Part shown: positions 25,937-34,252 of the stretch, piece after piece
Layout of the letters: each line of letters starts with the position of its first letter
How positions within the stretch are numbered: position 1 is the stretch's first letter
Source of the DNA: Winogradskyella echinorum
Lineage (GTDB): Bacteria; Bacteroidota; Bacteroidia; Flavobacteriales; Flavobacteriaceae
Assembly: GCF_014297365.1 (NCBI RefSeq)
Contig: NZ_JACOQD010000001.1
Location: forward strand, 1,054,001-1,118,000
Reading direction: 5' to 3'
Length of the DNA stretch: 64,000 bases
Notes under the pieces: model-generated
Told to the model about the DNA's origin: nothing
The model's database searches: none
What the model saw: the letters and a program-made list of their open reading frames with translations, nothing else
Position numbers and translations under genes: made by a program

Positions 25937-27128
25937 TGGTTTGTTTTTTGGCATTAGGTTTTTGATTACGATTTCTGTTGCGATTTCGATTTTTGTTATT
26001 GCTCTTATTATTTCTACGTTTCTTTTTCGGTTTTGGACTATCGAAACGTGTTAAACTATCTTGACCTACAACGTTCTCAAACTCATTTTTAGTGTCTTGT
26101 ATATGCTCAGTAGCATATTCTTCTAAACTAGCAACTTTTTCTTTTCTCTTATTTTTTTCAATAATTTCATTGGCTTGGTCTGTAGTAATAATATGCCAAT
26201 TCATCCACTCACCTTCATAAGCATACCATAATAATCCTTTAAAAATATCTGTCTTTTGGCAAACTGCTGTACCTTTTTCAGTATAAAGCTTAGTGTCGTT
26301 TTTAGGAAACGCTTTTAAAGCATCTAAATACGCATCTAATTCATAATTAAGACAGCATTTTAACTTACCACATTGGCCGGCAAGTTTTAATGGGTTTAAT
26401 GATAATTGCTGATATCTTGCTGCAGATGTACTCACAGATCTAAAATCTGTTAACCAAGTGGAACAACATAGTTCTCTACCGCATGAGCCAATACCTCCTA
26501 GTCTCGCCGCTTCTTGTCTAAAGCCAACTTGTTTCATCTCAATTCGCGTTCTAAACTCACGCGCAAAAACTTTTATCAGTTCTCTAAAATCTACACGCTC
26601 TTCTGCTGTATAATAAAAAGTTGCTTTGCTACCATCACCTTGATATTCTATATCAGAGATTTTCATTTTAAGGTTTAGATCAATGGCAAACTGACGTGCT
26701 TTCACCTTCATTGGTTCTTCTTTATCTCTAGAAGCAGACCAAATATCGATGTCTTTTTGTGATGCTTTTCGGTATATTTTTAAAACATTTTCAGCATCAT
26801 CAATATTCACTTTTTTGCGTTTCATTTGTACCCTTACGAGTTCTCCTGTAAGCGTAACCATACCTATATCGTGACCAGATTTTGCTTGTGTTGCCACAAT
26901 ATCTCCAATGCTTAAAGTAAGATTTTCAGTGTTTTTATAATAATGTTTTCTGCCGTTTTTAAAACGCACCTCAACACCTATAAAAGGGTCTTGTCCGTTA
27001 GGAAGTGACATATTAGCTAACCAATCAAAAACAGTGAGTTTATTGCAGCTGTCTGTACCACAAGTTCCATTGTTTTTGCATCCTTTTGGTTGGCCATCAT
27101 TACCAGTTGAGCAACTGTTACAAGCCAT
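25920..27128 (-). CDS. ricT: PSP1-domain protein (RicT/YaaT family)
   Basis: 402 residues. An N-terminal Cys-rich leader (CNSCSTG...CGTDSCN) is typical of Bacteroidetes members. The PSP1 core carries the four-cysteine cluster in GSCGRELCCSTW and AGQCGKLKCCLNYELDAYL. The C-terminus is a low-complexity basic Asn/Arg/Lys tail likely to bind nucleic acid. In Bacillus, RicT (YaaT) acts with RicA and RicF on RNase Y-dependent mRNA maturation; partners in Bacteroidetes are unknown. First gene of ricT-gldH-pbp1A. Confidence 0.88.
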   Translation of the reverse strand: MACNSCSTGNDGQPKGCKNNGTCGTDSCNKLTVFDWLANMSLPNGQDPFIGVEVRFKNGRKHYYKNTENLTLSIGDIVATQAKSGHDIGMVTLTGELVRVQMKRKKVNIDDAENVLKIYRKASQKDIDIWSASRDKEEPMKVKARQFAIDLNLKMKISDIEYQGDGSKATFYYTAEERVDFRELIKVFAREFRTRIEMKQVGFRQEAARLGGIGSCGRELCCSTWLTDFRSVSTSAARYQQLSLNPLKLAGQCGKLKCCLNYELDAYLDALKAFPKNDTKLYTEKGTAVCQKTDIFKGLLWYAYEGEWMNWHIITTDQANEIIEKNKRKEKVASLEEYATEHIQDTKNEFENVVGQDSLTRFDSPKPKKKRRNNKSNNKNRNRNRNRNQKPNAKKQTNAKKN

Positions 27129-27360
27129 AAAAATTATATATATTAAGTCTAGATACTAAAGAAACATCTAGATAAAGGATTCGTAAATAATTAATGAGTA
27201 AAGATAATATTATTTATTCAGAAAAATAATTGATTTATAGACCAGTGTTTTTATTTGAAAAAATGCATCATATATTGTTTGTTTTCAAGGTTTTATGTAA
27301 TTTATGCTCACAAATAAAATCTATTACGATGTCTTTGTATTAATCTTAAAGCTATTTATT

Positions 27361-28761
27361 ATGAAATTAAAAACTACTCTAGTAATCCTCATTCTACTTT
27401 CTTCTTATTTCTGCAGTGCTCAGAATCCTAATATCACGCCAAAGGGAGGTGAATTTGTCTTTAATCCGGAGAGATCTGAATGTATAACTGCAGAACAGCG
27501 ACAGGAAATCGAGAAAACGATAAATGCTAATATTACAATGCTGAAAAAACAAAAAAAATTAATATATTCTGAACAAAAAGGAGGGTCTCATCCTTTATTT
27601 GCATGGCCATTACAGAAATCTTCAACTTCTACTTATAATGAAATTTATGGCATTTCTGGTTATATAGATCACAATACGTCTTTCCCAAATCAACTTACAG
27701 ACTACAATTGTGGCTCACGCTCTTACGATACAGATAGTGGTTATAACCACCAAGGCATTGATATGTTTACTTGGCCATTTGGTTGGAAGATGTTAGACAA
27801 TGATGAGGTAGAAATAATAGCTGCAGCTCCTGGCCAAATAGTTGCAAAAAACGATGGTGAATATGATAGAAGTTGTAATTTTAATAGTAATACTTGGAAT
27901 GCTATATATGTGCAACATTCTGATGGAAGTATATCATTCTACGGTCATATGAAAAATGGTTCTTTATCTACTAAAAACATTGGAGATACTGTTGTTGAGG
28001 GCGAGTATTTAGGAGTAGTTGGTAGCTCTGGTAATTCTACAGGTCCACATTTGCATTTTGAAACCTTTACAGATAATTCATTTACGCAGTTAGTAGATCC
28101 TTATTCTGGAACTTGCAACAGTATGAATACAGACACTTGGTGGCAATCGCAAAAACCATATAATAATCCAGGGATTAATGCTGTATTGACCCATTCAGCA
28201 GCTCCTGTTTTTCCAGATTGTCCAACGACAGAAATTACTAATGAAAGTAATCAATTTGATGTTAATGAAACAGTTACTCATTACATTTACTTAAGAGATC
28301 AAGTTGCTGGCACTAGTGTTAACCTTAGAATTATAAAACCAGATAATACGGACTTATTTAACTGGAATTTTAATTTAACTGATAATTATTATGCTTCATA
28401 TTGGGGAGGATGGACTTCTATTCCTGATGTTGCTGGTGAATGGAAGTGGGAGGCTACCTATAATGGAGAAACCGTAACACATAGCTATAATGTTGGTACA
28501 TTAAGCGTAGAAGATGAAAATTTAGAATCAGCTTCAATTTACCCAAACCCTTTTAATGATGTTGTAAATATAAATTCTACAACCAAAATTAAGGCTGCTA
28601 AAATTGTTGATGTTTTAGGTAAAACTGTTAAGACATTTAATGAAACTACTGATGAAGGTATAAGAGAATTAAACCTTACAGAACTTTCTAATGGCTTATA
28701 TTTTATAACGCTTGTAGGAGAACAAAACCAGAAAAAAACAATTAAAATGATTAAGAAATAA
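27361..28761 (+). CDS. T9SS-secreted M23 family metallopeptidase
   Basis: Start placed at 27361, where a signal peptide begins (MKLKTTLVILILLSSYFCSA); the frame is open upstream to 27304 but that extension lacks signal features. 466 residues. Zinc ligands: H and D in NHQGIDMF (~130) and the GPHLHFE motif (~228), preceded by the conserved YVQHSDGSISFYGHM. A beta-sandwich region follows, then a type A T9SS sorting domain at the end (YPNPFNDVVNI..., LGKTVKTF, LYFITLVG). Predicted surface or secreted endopeptidase, likely cleaving peptidoglycan or matrix protein. Its stop is one base from the convergent stop. Confidence 0.9.
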   Translation: MKLKTTLVILILLSSYFCSAQNPNITPKGGEFVFNPERSECITAEQRQEIEKTINANITMLKKQKKLIYSEQKGGSHPLFAWPLQKSSTSTYNEIYGISGYIDHNTSFPNQLTDYNCGSRSYDTDSGYNHQGIDMFTWPFGWKMLDNDEVEIIAAAPGQIVAKNDGEYDRSCNFNSNTWNAIYVQHSDGSISFYGHMKNGSLSTKNIGDTVVEGEYLGVVGSSGNSTGPHLHFETFTDNSFTQLVDPYSGTCNSMNTDTWWQSQKPYNNPGINAVLTHSAAPVFPDCPTTEITNESNQFDVNETVTHYIYLRDQVAGTSVNLRIIKPDNTDLFNWNFNLTDNYYASYWGGWTSIPDVAGEWKWEATYNGETVTHSYNVGTLSVEDENLESASIYPNPFNDVVNINSTTKIKAAKIVDVLGKTVKTFNETTDEGIRELNLTELSNGLYFITLVGEQNQKKTIKMIKK

Positions 28762-28762
28762 A

Positions 28763-29767
28763 TTAACTGAATTCTATTTCGTAATTCAACCTATTAGATA
28801 AAGATTTTAATTGCGTTTTAGACTTAAAAATATTTGAAAAAAGGGTTTTGCCCCAGCCTATTTTTTTAGAGTATTGATTAAAGTTTTCTTCTCTCCAATT
28901 AAAACCTTCTTTCCAAAATTTGTTTGGAGACACATAACAAAACGTGTAATCAAAAATAAAGCTAGATTGATTCTCTGAGTCTAAACCAAAAATAGTGTTT
29001 GGTGCCATAAGCGTAATGTTATTGCTGGCACAAGTTGTTCTTATATATTGAATAAGACTTGGATAATCATCAATTAATGTTGAAATGTCAAAATCATTAT
29101 ATTCTGTATTTCCTATTTTTTGAATTGGTCTTATCTGCAAAATATCAAAACTTTTAGCATCAAAATGATTGAAAAACTCACTTAATTCATAAAAATTATC
29201 TTTATTGAAAGTGTAATTAATTCTCACTTTAAAATCGTAATTCGCTTTGAGTTTCTTAAAAGCATTAAACGCATTGTGAAATTTTTCGTAGCTGGCTTTT
29301 TTCATAAAGCCTTCATAGCTTTCTTTTGTTACACCATGCAGCGAAATTGTAAACTCATTTAAACCAGCCTTTAATAGTGCTTCAATTTTTTCTTCGGTTA
29401 ATAAGTTGGCATTAGTGGTTATAGAAATATAAGGCACATTATATTGTTTACCGAGCGCAACAATTTTTTCAAGATTTTTATACAATGTAGGTTCTGTTCC
29501 ACAGCCTATTTGAAGTTTTAATGCACGTTTAAAAACAGCCTTTGCTACCAGATCTAAATCTTCATCTTTAAACTGACCTTTTAACGTTTTTACAAAATCA
29601 GCATCGGTAAAATAGCACATTTTACAACGCAAGTTACAAGCCATTACAGGATCTAAATTAACAGCGATATAGCGCTTATTAAATTTATGCAACAGATACA
29701 GACCAAAAAACTTAATTCTATGACTTTTTATCTTTCTGTTTAGTTGTAAAAGCTTATAAATATTCAT
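28763..29767 (-). CDS. radical SAM protein of unknown substrate
   Basis: 334 residues. The [4Fe-4S] motif CxxxCxxC is C44-NLR-C48-KM-C51-YF, in a typical first strand (NLDPVMACNLRC). GCGTEPTLY, followed by SITTNANLLTEEKI, is the SAM-binding GGE-like region. The C-terminal part lacks a clear SPASM cysteine set (only isolated Cys in TFCYVSPNKFW), so auxiliary clusters are doubtful. It overlaps trhO by one base, suggesting a shared operon; a tRNA-modification role would fit but is unproven. Confidence 0.85.
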   Translation of the reverse strand: MNIYKLLQLNRKIKSHRIKFFGLYLLHKFNKRYIAVNLDPVMACNLRCKMCYFTDADFVKTLKGQFKDEDLDLVAKAVFKRALKLQIGCGTEPTLYKNLEKIVALGKQYNVPYISITTNANLLTEEKIEALLKAGLNEFTISLHGVTKESYEGFMKKASYEKFHNAFNAFKKLKANYDFKVRINYTFNKDNFYELSEFFNHFDAKSFDILQIRPIQKIGNTEYNDFDISTLIDDYPSLIQYIRTTCASNNITLMAPNTIFGLDSENQSSFIFDYTFCYVSPNKFWKEGFNWREENFNQYSKKIGWGKTLFSNIFKSKTQLKSLSNRLNYEIEFS

Positions 29768-30837
29768 TAAATAGTTTTGTTCAAGGTATCAAAAATATTG
29801 CGTAAATCTTTTTTGTAGGGTAAATGATCTGCTCGTCCTTTTTTAAAAATATCATTACTATTGCCCTGACCTTTTCGTAATGCTTTTTGCTCATCGTGTG
29901 GTAATCTGTTTATTTCCATACAATTTGAAGAACAACAATTTTCCATCTTCTCTTTACATTTATCGCACTGAATAAATAATAAATGACAAGCTTCATTAGC
30001 GCAATTAGTATGCATATCAGCAGGCTCACCACATTGATGGCAGTTGGCTATAACATCGTCTGAGATACGCTCTGATCGTCTTTGATCGAATACAAAGTTT
30101 TTACCAACAAACTTGTTTTCCAAACCTTCAGCTTCTATTTGTCTTACGTAGTTTATAATACCACCTTCTAACTGAAACACATTTTTAAAACCTTTATGCT
30201 TATAGTAAGCACTTGCTTTTTCACAGCGAATACCACCAGTGCAGTACATTACTAATTTTTTATCTTCTTTGTGTTCTCTTAAATCTTCCTCTATTAAATC
30301 TAAAGATTCTCTAAAAGTATCTACATCTGGTGTAATGGCATTTTTAAAATGACCGATTTCACTTTCGTAATGATTACGCATGTCTACCAAAACAGTATTA
30401 GGATCTTCAATTAATTCATTGAATTTTTCAGCATTAACATGCACACCTTTGTTTGTAACATCAAACGAGGAGTCATTAAGTCCATCCGCTACAATTTTGT
30501 TTCTAACCTTAACTTTAAGCTTTAAAAATGCAAAATTATCATGCTCTATAGCAATGTTAAGTCTAACGTTTTCTAAAAAAGTAATGGTATCTAAATGATT
30601 TTTAAAAGCCTCGAAATTTTCAGCTGGTACAGATAGTTGAGCATTAATGCCTTCGTTAGCAACGTATATTCTACCTAGAACGTCTTGTTGATCCCAAGCT
30701 AAAAATAAATGATTTCTAAAAATTTCTGTGTTGCCAATTTTGGCGTACTTGTAGAAAGAGATTGTTAAGCGTTCTTTTCCAGCTTTTTCAATAAGTTCTG
30801 CTCTTTCCTTAGCACTTAAGTTATTGTACAGTTGCAT
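29767..30837 (-). CDS. trhO: tRNA uridine(34) hydroxylase (rhodanese-like)
   Basis: 356 residues of the TrhO/YceA family, which hydroxylates U34 of certain tRNAs in an O2-dependent step toward 5-carboxymethoxyuridine. N-terminal UPF0176 domain (RIYVANEGINAQLSVP), central rhodanese domain with the active-site loop MYCTGGIRCEKASAY (C199), and a C-terminal Cys-rich zinc-like region (CHQCGEPADMHTNC..., CDKCKEKMENCCSSNC). It precedes the radical SAM gene by a one-base overlap. Confidence 0.92.
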   Translation of the reverse strand: MQLYNNLSAKERAELIEKAGKERLTISFYKYAKIGNTEIFRNHLFLAWDQQDVLGRIYVANEGINAQLSVPAENFEAFKNHLDTITFLENVRLNIAIEHDNFAFLKLKVKVRNKIVADGLNDSSFDVTNKGVHVNAEKFNELIEDPNTVLVDMRNHYESEIGHFKNAITPDVDTFRESLDLIEEDLREHKEDKKLVMYCTGGIRCEKASAYYKHKGFKNVFQLEGGIINYVRQIEAEGLENKFVGKNFVFDQRRSERISDDVIANCHQCGEPADMHTNCANEACHLLFIQCDKCKEKMENCCSSNCMEINRLPHDEQKALRKGQGNSNDIFKKGRADHLPYKKDLRNIFDTLNKTI

Positions 30838-30906
30838 GCTATACTAATTTTAAGGTTAAAGAATTATTATTATCACATCAATGTAAAAAATTCGATGTGC
30901 TAAGTG

Positions 30907-30914
30907 CAAAGGTA
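30907..30914 (-). promoter_or_regulatory. -7 box of trhO
   Basis: The minus strand reads TACCTTTG (TAnnTTTG), about 70 bases upstream of the trhO start and just downstream of the hairpin terminator that insulates it. Confidence 0.4.
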
Positions 30915-30948
30915 TTGTTTGTTATTAAATATCAAAGGACTAGCCATA

Positions 30949-30983
30949 AAAAAAGCACTTTGACATTTATCAAAGTGCTTTTT
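30949..30983. terminator. strong hairpin terminator
   Basis: GCACTTTGA / TCAAAGTGC with flanking A/T runs forms a 14-bp stem. On the minus strand seven U follow, on the plus strand five. No annotated gene ends here on either strand; it would end a minus-strand transcript starting near 31250. Confidence 0.75.
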
Positions 30984-31250
30984 AGATTAACTATTAACAT
31001 AAAACTAATTAAAAGGTTAATCTACATCGGCTTTACAGTTACCGCAAAAAATGTAGCACCTGAAACACCTAATGTTTTGCTAATTGGTATTAAAAAGTAG
31101 AAGAAATTATTTACAAGACTTATCTCAACTTTTTAAAGAAATTCTAATTCAATTAATCTCACACAATTGATTTAGATGGTTTTGTCATTAGATTTTAAAT
31201 TGTAATTTAAAAAATTTTGACGCTTTTCATAGCAATTATTTCCTTTTTCA
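30949..31250 (-). ncRNA. candidate ~300-nt transcript from a sigma-type promoter
   Basis: Bounded by the GCAACC-N15-CATCT motif upstream (31255-31282) and the U-tailed hairpin downstream. It contains only very short ATG frames (31207-31230 and one of nine codons near 31162-31191) and a hydrophobic frame without a standard start. It could be a small RNA, a small membrane peptide gene, or a decayed gene with its promoter left behind. Transcription is inferred only. Confidence 0.3.
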
Positions 31251-31254
31251 ATTA

Positions 31255-31282
31255 GTAGATGCTAAAAGTGTAAAATGGTTGC
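31255..31282 (-). promoter_or_regulatory. ECF-type promoter motif, copy 3
   Basis: On the minus strand GCAACC (31277-31282) and CATCT (31257-31261) are separated by 15 bases with the spacer core TTTTACACTTTT. It matches the copies at 32961 and 34100. Transcription would run left, away from susD. Confidence 0.5.
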
Positions 31283-31301
31283 GTGATAAAATTGAAAAAA
31301 A

Positions 31302-32777
31302 TTAATTTTGTTCATTTATAAATGGGTTGTTCTCAATTTCTGATTGTGGAATTTCAAAAGTTAAACGTTCGTCATTATGGGGAAATGATGCACCAATAAA
31401 ATCTTGATAATAGTGGTTTTGACCATTGACACCAGTAAATCTTCCATTGCGCTTAAGTGCTAAATATGCCTTCCCCTCACCCCAAAATTCAATACGCGTT
31501 TGTAAATAGATTTCGTCTTCTAATGCAACACCTGATAAACTGTTTAGGTAATTTACATTTGGTAATCGTTGAGTTAAAACTTCCGAAAGAGCCATCCTCG
31601 CAGCCACATCTTGACCTAATTTAGCTAAACATTCTGCTTTTAATAAGTGAAGTTCTGCTATTCTCATATATACATAATCACTCTGTGTACTTTCTGTTGT
31701 TCCTAAACGAACTCTATCCGAATCATAAAATTTATAAAGTGGTTGAAGATAGTTAACACCTGATTCATTAGAAAACTGTTCTTTACGTACATCCTCTATA
31801 GGTATTTCATCATACAAATTTTGATCTATTGCTTTTGAATCACCAACAGCTGCATAGCTGTATGAAAAGTAATCAACTTGTCCCCACCACGATATTAAAC
31901 CAATATTCATGTCGTAAGTAAGATCTACACCCCAAATCCAACCTGGTGTTTCTACATTGTTAAACCCTCCAACGACTTCTGTTTCGTCCATTACAGTAGC
32001 TCCACTATTAACAATAACTTCATCGCATAATTGTACCACCTCATTAAGACGAGACACATCTCTTTGCGCTGCAATGGCATATGCCAAAATAGCTTTAGCC
32101 ATAAATTCGTTAACCTGTTTTTTAGAAGGCCTTTGATAGTTTTTTAATAAATCAATAGCTTTATTTAAATCATTTTCAATTAATTGAAACACTTCTGCTG
32201 TGGTAGATTTTGGTGCATAATCACTACTCGATTCTCTGTAAATAGGCAGTATTAGTGCTTCAGGATCATAATCGTTAGCCATGTATTGCGTGAGATAAAA
32301 ATAAGAGTGAGCGCGCATAGTTAAGGCTTGTCCAAAAAAATGACGGTCTGCATCGTCTTGTGGATCCGCAGTATCACCTCCATATAAATCTAAAATAGTA
32401 TTTGCAATTTCAATAATACTATAGTATTGTATCCAAACTTTGTAGTTATTTGAATTGGTAAAATCTAGAGTGCCAAAATAATCTTGATTAACAGAAGGAG
32501 CTAATCCTCCTGAACCAACAAATTCATACGACTTCGCCATATCACCAATTAATAAATCGGAAAATATATCATACGTTTTATGTCCAAAATCATCATGTTC
32601 TCCTGTACCACCCGAACCTGGAGTATACATCTTTGCGTATAAATCCTCTATTAATTGTGATGCAACTTCTGGTTCAACATTAATTTCTAAGTTATCATCT
32701 TCTATATCCTCTGAGCAGCCATAAAATGTAAATACTAATCCCAAAATCATTGATAATTTGTGTAAAATATTTTTCAT
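31302..32777 (-). CDS. RagB/SusD-family outer-membrane lipoprotein, without SusC partner
   Basis: 491 residues. Lipobox TFYGC with Cys21, followed by acidic residues (SEDIEDD), consistent with the Bacteroidetes signal for surface-exposed lipoproteins. The TPR-like helical N-terminal half (RAHSYFYLTQYMANDYDP, STTAEVFQLIENDLNKAIDLL) and the closing IPQSEIENNP are typical of SusD. SusD normally sits directly after a susC TonB receptor gene; here the upstream neighbour is divergent recA and no susC is in the window. A GCAACC-N15-CATCT motif lies 184 bases upstream, so sigma control is plausible. Ligand unknown. Confidence 0.9.
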   Translation of the reverse strand: MKNILHKLSMILGLVFTFYGCSEDIEDDNLEINVEPEVASQLIEDLYAKMYTPGSGGTGEHDDFGHKTYDIFSDLLIGDMAKSYEFVGSGGLAPSVNQDYFGTLDFTNSNNYKVWIQYYSIIEIANTILDLYGGDTADPQDDADRHFFGQALTMRAHSYFYLTQYMANDYDPEALILPIYRESSSDYAPKSTTAEVFQLIENDLNKAIDLLKNYQRPSKKQVNEFMAKAILAYAIAAQRDVSRLNEVVQLCDEVIVNSGATVMDETEVVGGFNNVETPGWIWGVDLTYDMNIGLISWWGQVDYFSYSYAAVGDSKAIDQNLYDEIPIEDVRKEQFSNESGVNYLQPLYKFYDSDRVRLGTTESTQSDYVYMRIAELHLLKAECLAKLGQDVAARMALSEVLTQRLPNVNYLNSLSGVALEDEIYLQTRIEFWGEGKAYLALKRNGRFTGVNGQNHYYQDFIGASFPHNDERLTFEIPQSEIENNPFINEQN

Positions 32778-32960
32778 GTTAGTTGATTTATGATTTGATT
32801 AAATACGAAATAAAAGGCTAGTATATTCTTGTAAAACACCTATTTTGAACTACTGTGTTTATTTTAATAAGCACACTTTACTATCATCGTAATGAAGCTT
32901 CGAAGACTTTCCTTAATTTTAAATCAAGGTTTTCATCACAACTCTAACCTTTATTATGGT

Positions 32961-32987
32961 AAGATGTAAAAAGTGTAAAATGGTTGC
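32961..32987 (-). promoter_or_regulatory. ECF-type promoter motif, copy 2 (susD)
   Basis: On the minus strand GCAACC (32982-32987) and CATCT (32962-32966) are separated by 15 bases, spacer ATTTTACACTTTTTA. It is the best promoter candidate upstream of the SusD gene; the implied leader is ~175 bases and includes a five-codon ATG frame at 32919-32936. Confidence 0.5.
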
Positions 32988-33009
32988 GTAATAAAATTAA
33001 AATAAGTGG

Positions 33010-33017
33010 TATTTTTG
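33010..33017 (+). promoter_or_regulatory. -7 box of recA
   Basis: TATTTTTG (TAnnTTTG) 31 bases before the ATG at 33048. Its position excludes the GTG at 33006 as the normal recA start. Confidence 0.45.
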
Positions 33018-33047
33018 ATGTTTATAATTAAGAAAAACACAGAAGAA

Positions 33048-34052
33048 ATGAGTAGTGAAAAAGACGCAAAATTAAAGGCTTTAAAATTAACTTTAGACAA
33101 ATTAGATAAAGCCTATGGCAAAGGAACTGTAATGAAAATGAGTGATCAGGCAATTGTTGATGTAGATGCTATTTCGTCTGGCTCGTTAGGTTTAGATATT
33201 GCTTTAGGAGTTGGTGGTTACCCAAGAGGACGTGTTATTGAGATATATGGTCCTGAATCTTCTGGTAAAACAACATTAACGTTACACGCTATTGCTGAGG
33301 CACAAAAAGCAGGAGGCATTGCAGCATTTATAGATGCGGAGCATGCTTTTGATCGTTTCTACGCCGAAAAACTTGGTGTAGATTTAGAAAATCTTATCAT
33401 TTCTCAACCCGATAATGGTGAGCAGGCTTTAGAGATTGCAGATAATTTAGTGCGTTCTGGTGCTATTGATATTGTTGTAATAGATTCTGTAGCTGCCTTA
33501 ACACCTAAAAGTGAAATTGAAGGTGAAATGGGCGATTCAAAAATGGGTTTACATGCTCGTTTAATGTCTCAAGCTTTAAGAAAACTTACTGCCTCTATAA
33601 GCAAAACCAACTGTACTATGATTTTTATTAACCAATTACGTGAAAAAATTGGTGTAATGTTTGGAAATCCTGAAACTACAACTGGTGGTAATGCTCTTAA
33701 ATTTTATGCTTCTGTACGTTTAGACATAAGACGTTCTACCCAAATAAAAGATAGTAACAGTAACGTTATGGGTAACAAAACCCGAGTTAAAGTGGTTAAA
33801 AACAAAGTAGCACCACCGTTTAGGTTAGCAGAGTTTGATATTATGTATGGAGAGGGTATATCTAAGGTTGGTGAAGTTTTAGACTTAGCAGTAGAACATG
33901 ATATAGTAAAAAAGAGTGGCTCTTGGTTTAGCTACCAAGATACAAAACTTGGGCAAGGTAGAGATGCTGTAAAATCCTTAATTAAAGATAATCCCGATCT
34001 CATGGATGAATTAGAGGAAAAAGTACGAGCCTTGATTAATGATTCTGAATAG
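33048..34052 (+). CDS. recA: recombinase RecA
   Basis: ATP-dependent DNA strand-exchange protein and SOS co-protease. Start taken at 33048 ([20 protein letters not shown]), 334 residues, normal length. Walker [10 protein letters not shown], Walker [11 protein letters not shown], the L1 and L2 DNA-binding loop region ([22 protein letters not shown]) and the [11 protein letters not shown] segment are all present. It has its own promoter and terminator, so it is monocistronic. No SOS box is recognised by eye. Confidence 0.98.
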   Translation: MSSEKDAKLKALKLTLDKLDKAYGKGTVMKMSDQAIVDVDAISSGSLGLDIALGVGGYPRGRVIEIYGPESSGKTTLTLHAIAEAQKAGGIAAFIDAEHAFDRFYAEKLGVDLENLIISQPDNGEQALEIADNLVRSGAIDIVVIDSVAALTPKSEIEGEMGDSKMGLHARLMSQALRKLTASISKTNCTMIFINQLREKIGVMFGNPETTTGGNALKFYASVRLDIRRSTQIKDSNSNVMGNKTRVKVVKNKVAPPFRLAEFDIMYGEGISKVGEVLDLAVEHDIVKKSGSWFSYQDTKLGQGRDAVKSLIKDNPDLMDELEEKVRALINDSE

Positions 34053-34062
34053 AAAAAATTAA

Positions 34063-34089
34063 AATCCTGAAAAAATTCAGGATTTTTTT
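34063..34089 (+). terminator. recA terminator
   Basis: AATCCTGAA-AAAA-TTCAGGATT followed by T6, 10 bases after the recA stop and 10 bases before the sigma-type promoter motif. Confidence 0.88.
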
Positions 34090-34099
34090 ATTTTTAGAC

Positions 34100-34127
34100 G
34101 CAACCCTTTTGCACTTTTTGCATCTAC
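34100..34127 (+). promoter_or_regulatory. ECF-type promoter motif, copy 1 (sigma operon)
   Basis: GCAACC (34100-34105) and CATCT (34121-34125) with a 15-base spacer (CTTTTGCACTTTTTG). The AAC of the upstream box is typical of ECF -35 elements. Placed just after the recA terminator and 125 bases before the sigma gene, it suggests self-transcription of the sigma operon. Confidence 0.55.
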
Positions 34128-34252
34128 TTGATGAAATTGATTGTAATTATTTATAAAAATTAATGACAAAAGGTACACTTGTCTTAATTTATTAAGATGA
34201 AGTTACAAAGGATGAATAGTTAGAATGATTATTAATTAATTCCAACACTAAT

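Larger units (their letters stand above)
30838..31301. other. 464-bp intergenic region with promoter, hairpin and possible gene remnant
   Basis: Holds, right to left, a sigma-type motif copy (31255-31282, minus), a short ATG frame of seven codons (31207-31230, minus), an unbroken hydrophobic frame without an obvious start (about 30998-31130, minus, ending GVSGATFFAVTVKPM), a strong hairpin terminator (30949-30983), and the trhO -7 box. A plus-strand frame at 30897-31100 crosses the terminator and looks spurious. Confidence 0.55.

Noticed and set aside
30897-31100. 67-codon plus-strand frame
   Set aside because: It runs straight through the hairpin terminator at 30949-30983, its peptide has no recognisable features, and it is antisense to the hydrophobic minus-strand frame.
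31200-31305. Reading the plus strand of motif copy 3 as a protein C-terminus (..AKSVKWLRDKIEKN)
   Set aside because: The frame is stopped shortly upstream, and the same bases are explained by the motif shared with 32961 and 34100.
31255-33003. Direct repeats around susD as ends of a transposon
   Set aside because: A third copy lies in the opposite orientation upstream of the sigma gene, no transposase or target duplication is present, and all copies fit a promoter at fixed spacing.
33006-33047. Upstream GTG start giving recA an extra 14 residues
   Set aside because: A TAnnTTTG -7 box lies at 33010-33017 inside that extension, and the ATG at 33048 gives the usual RecA N-terminus.
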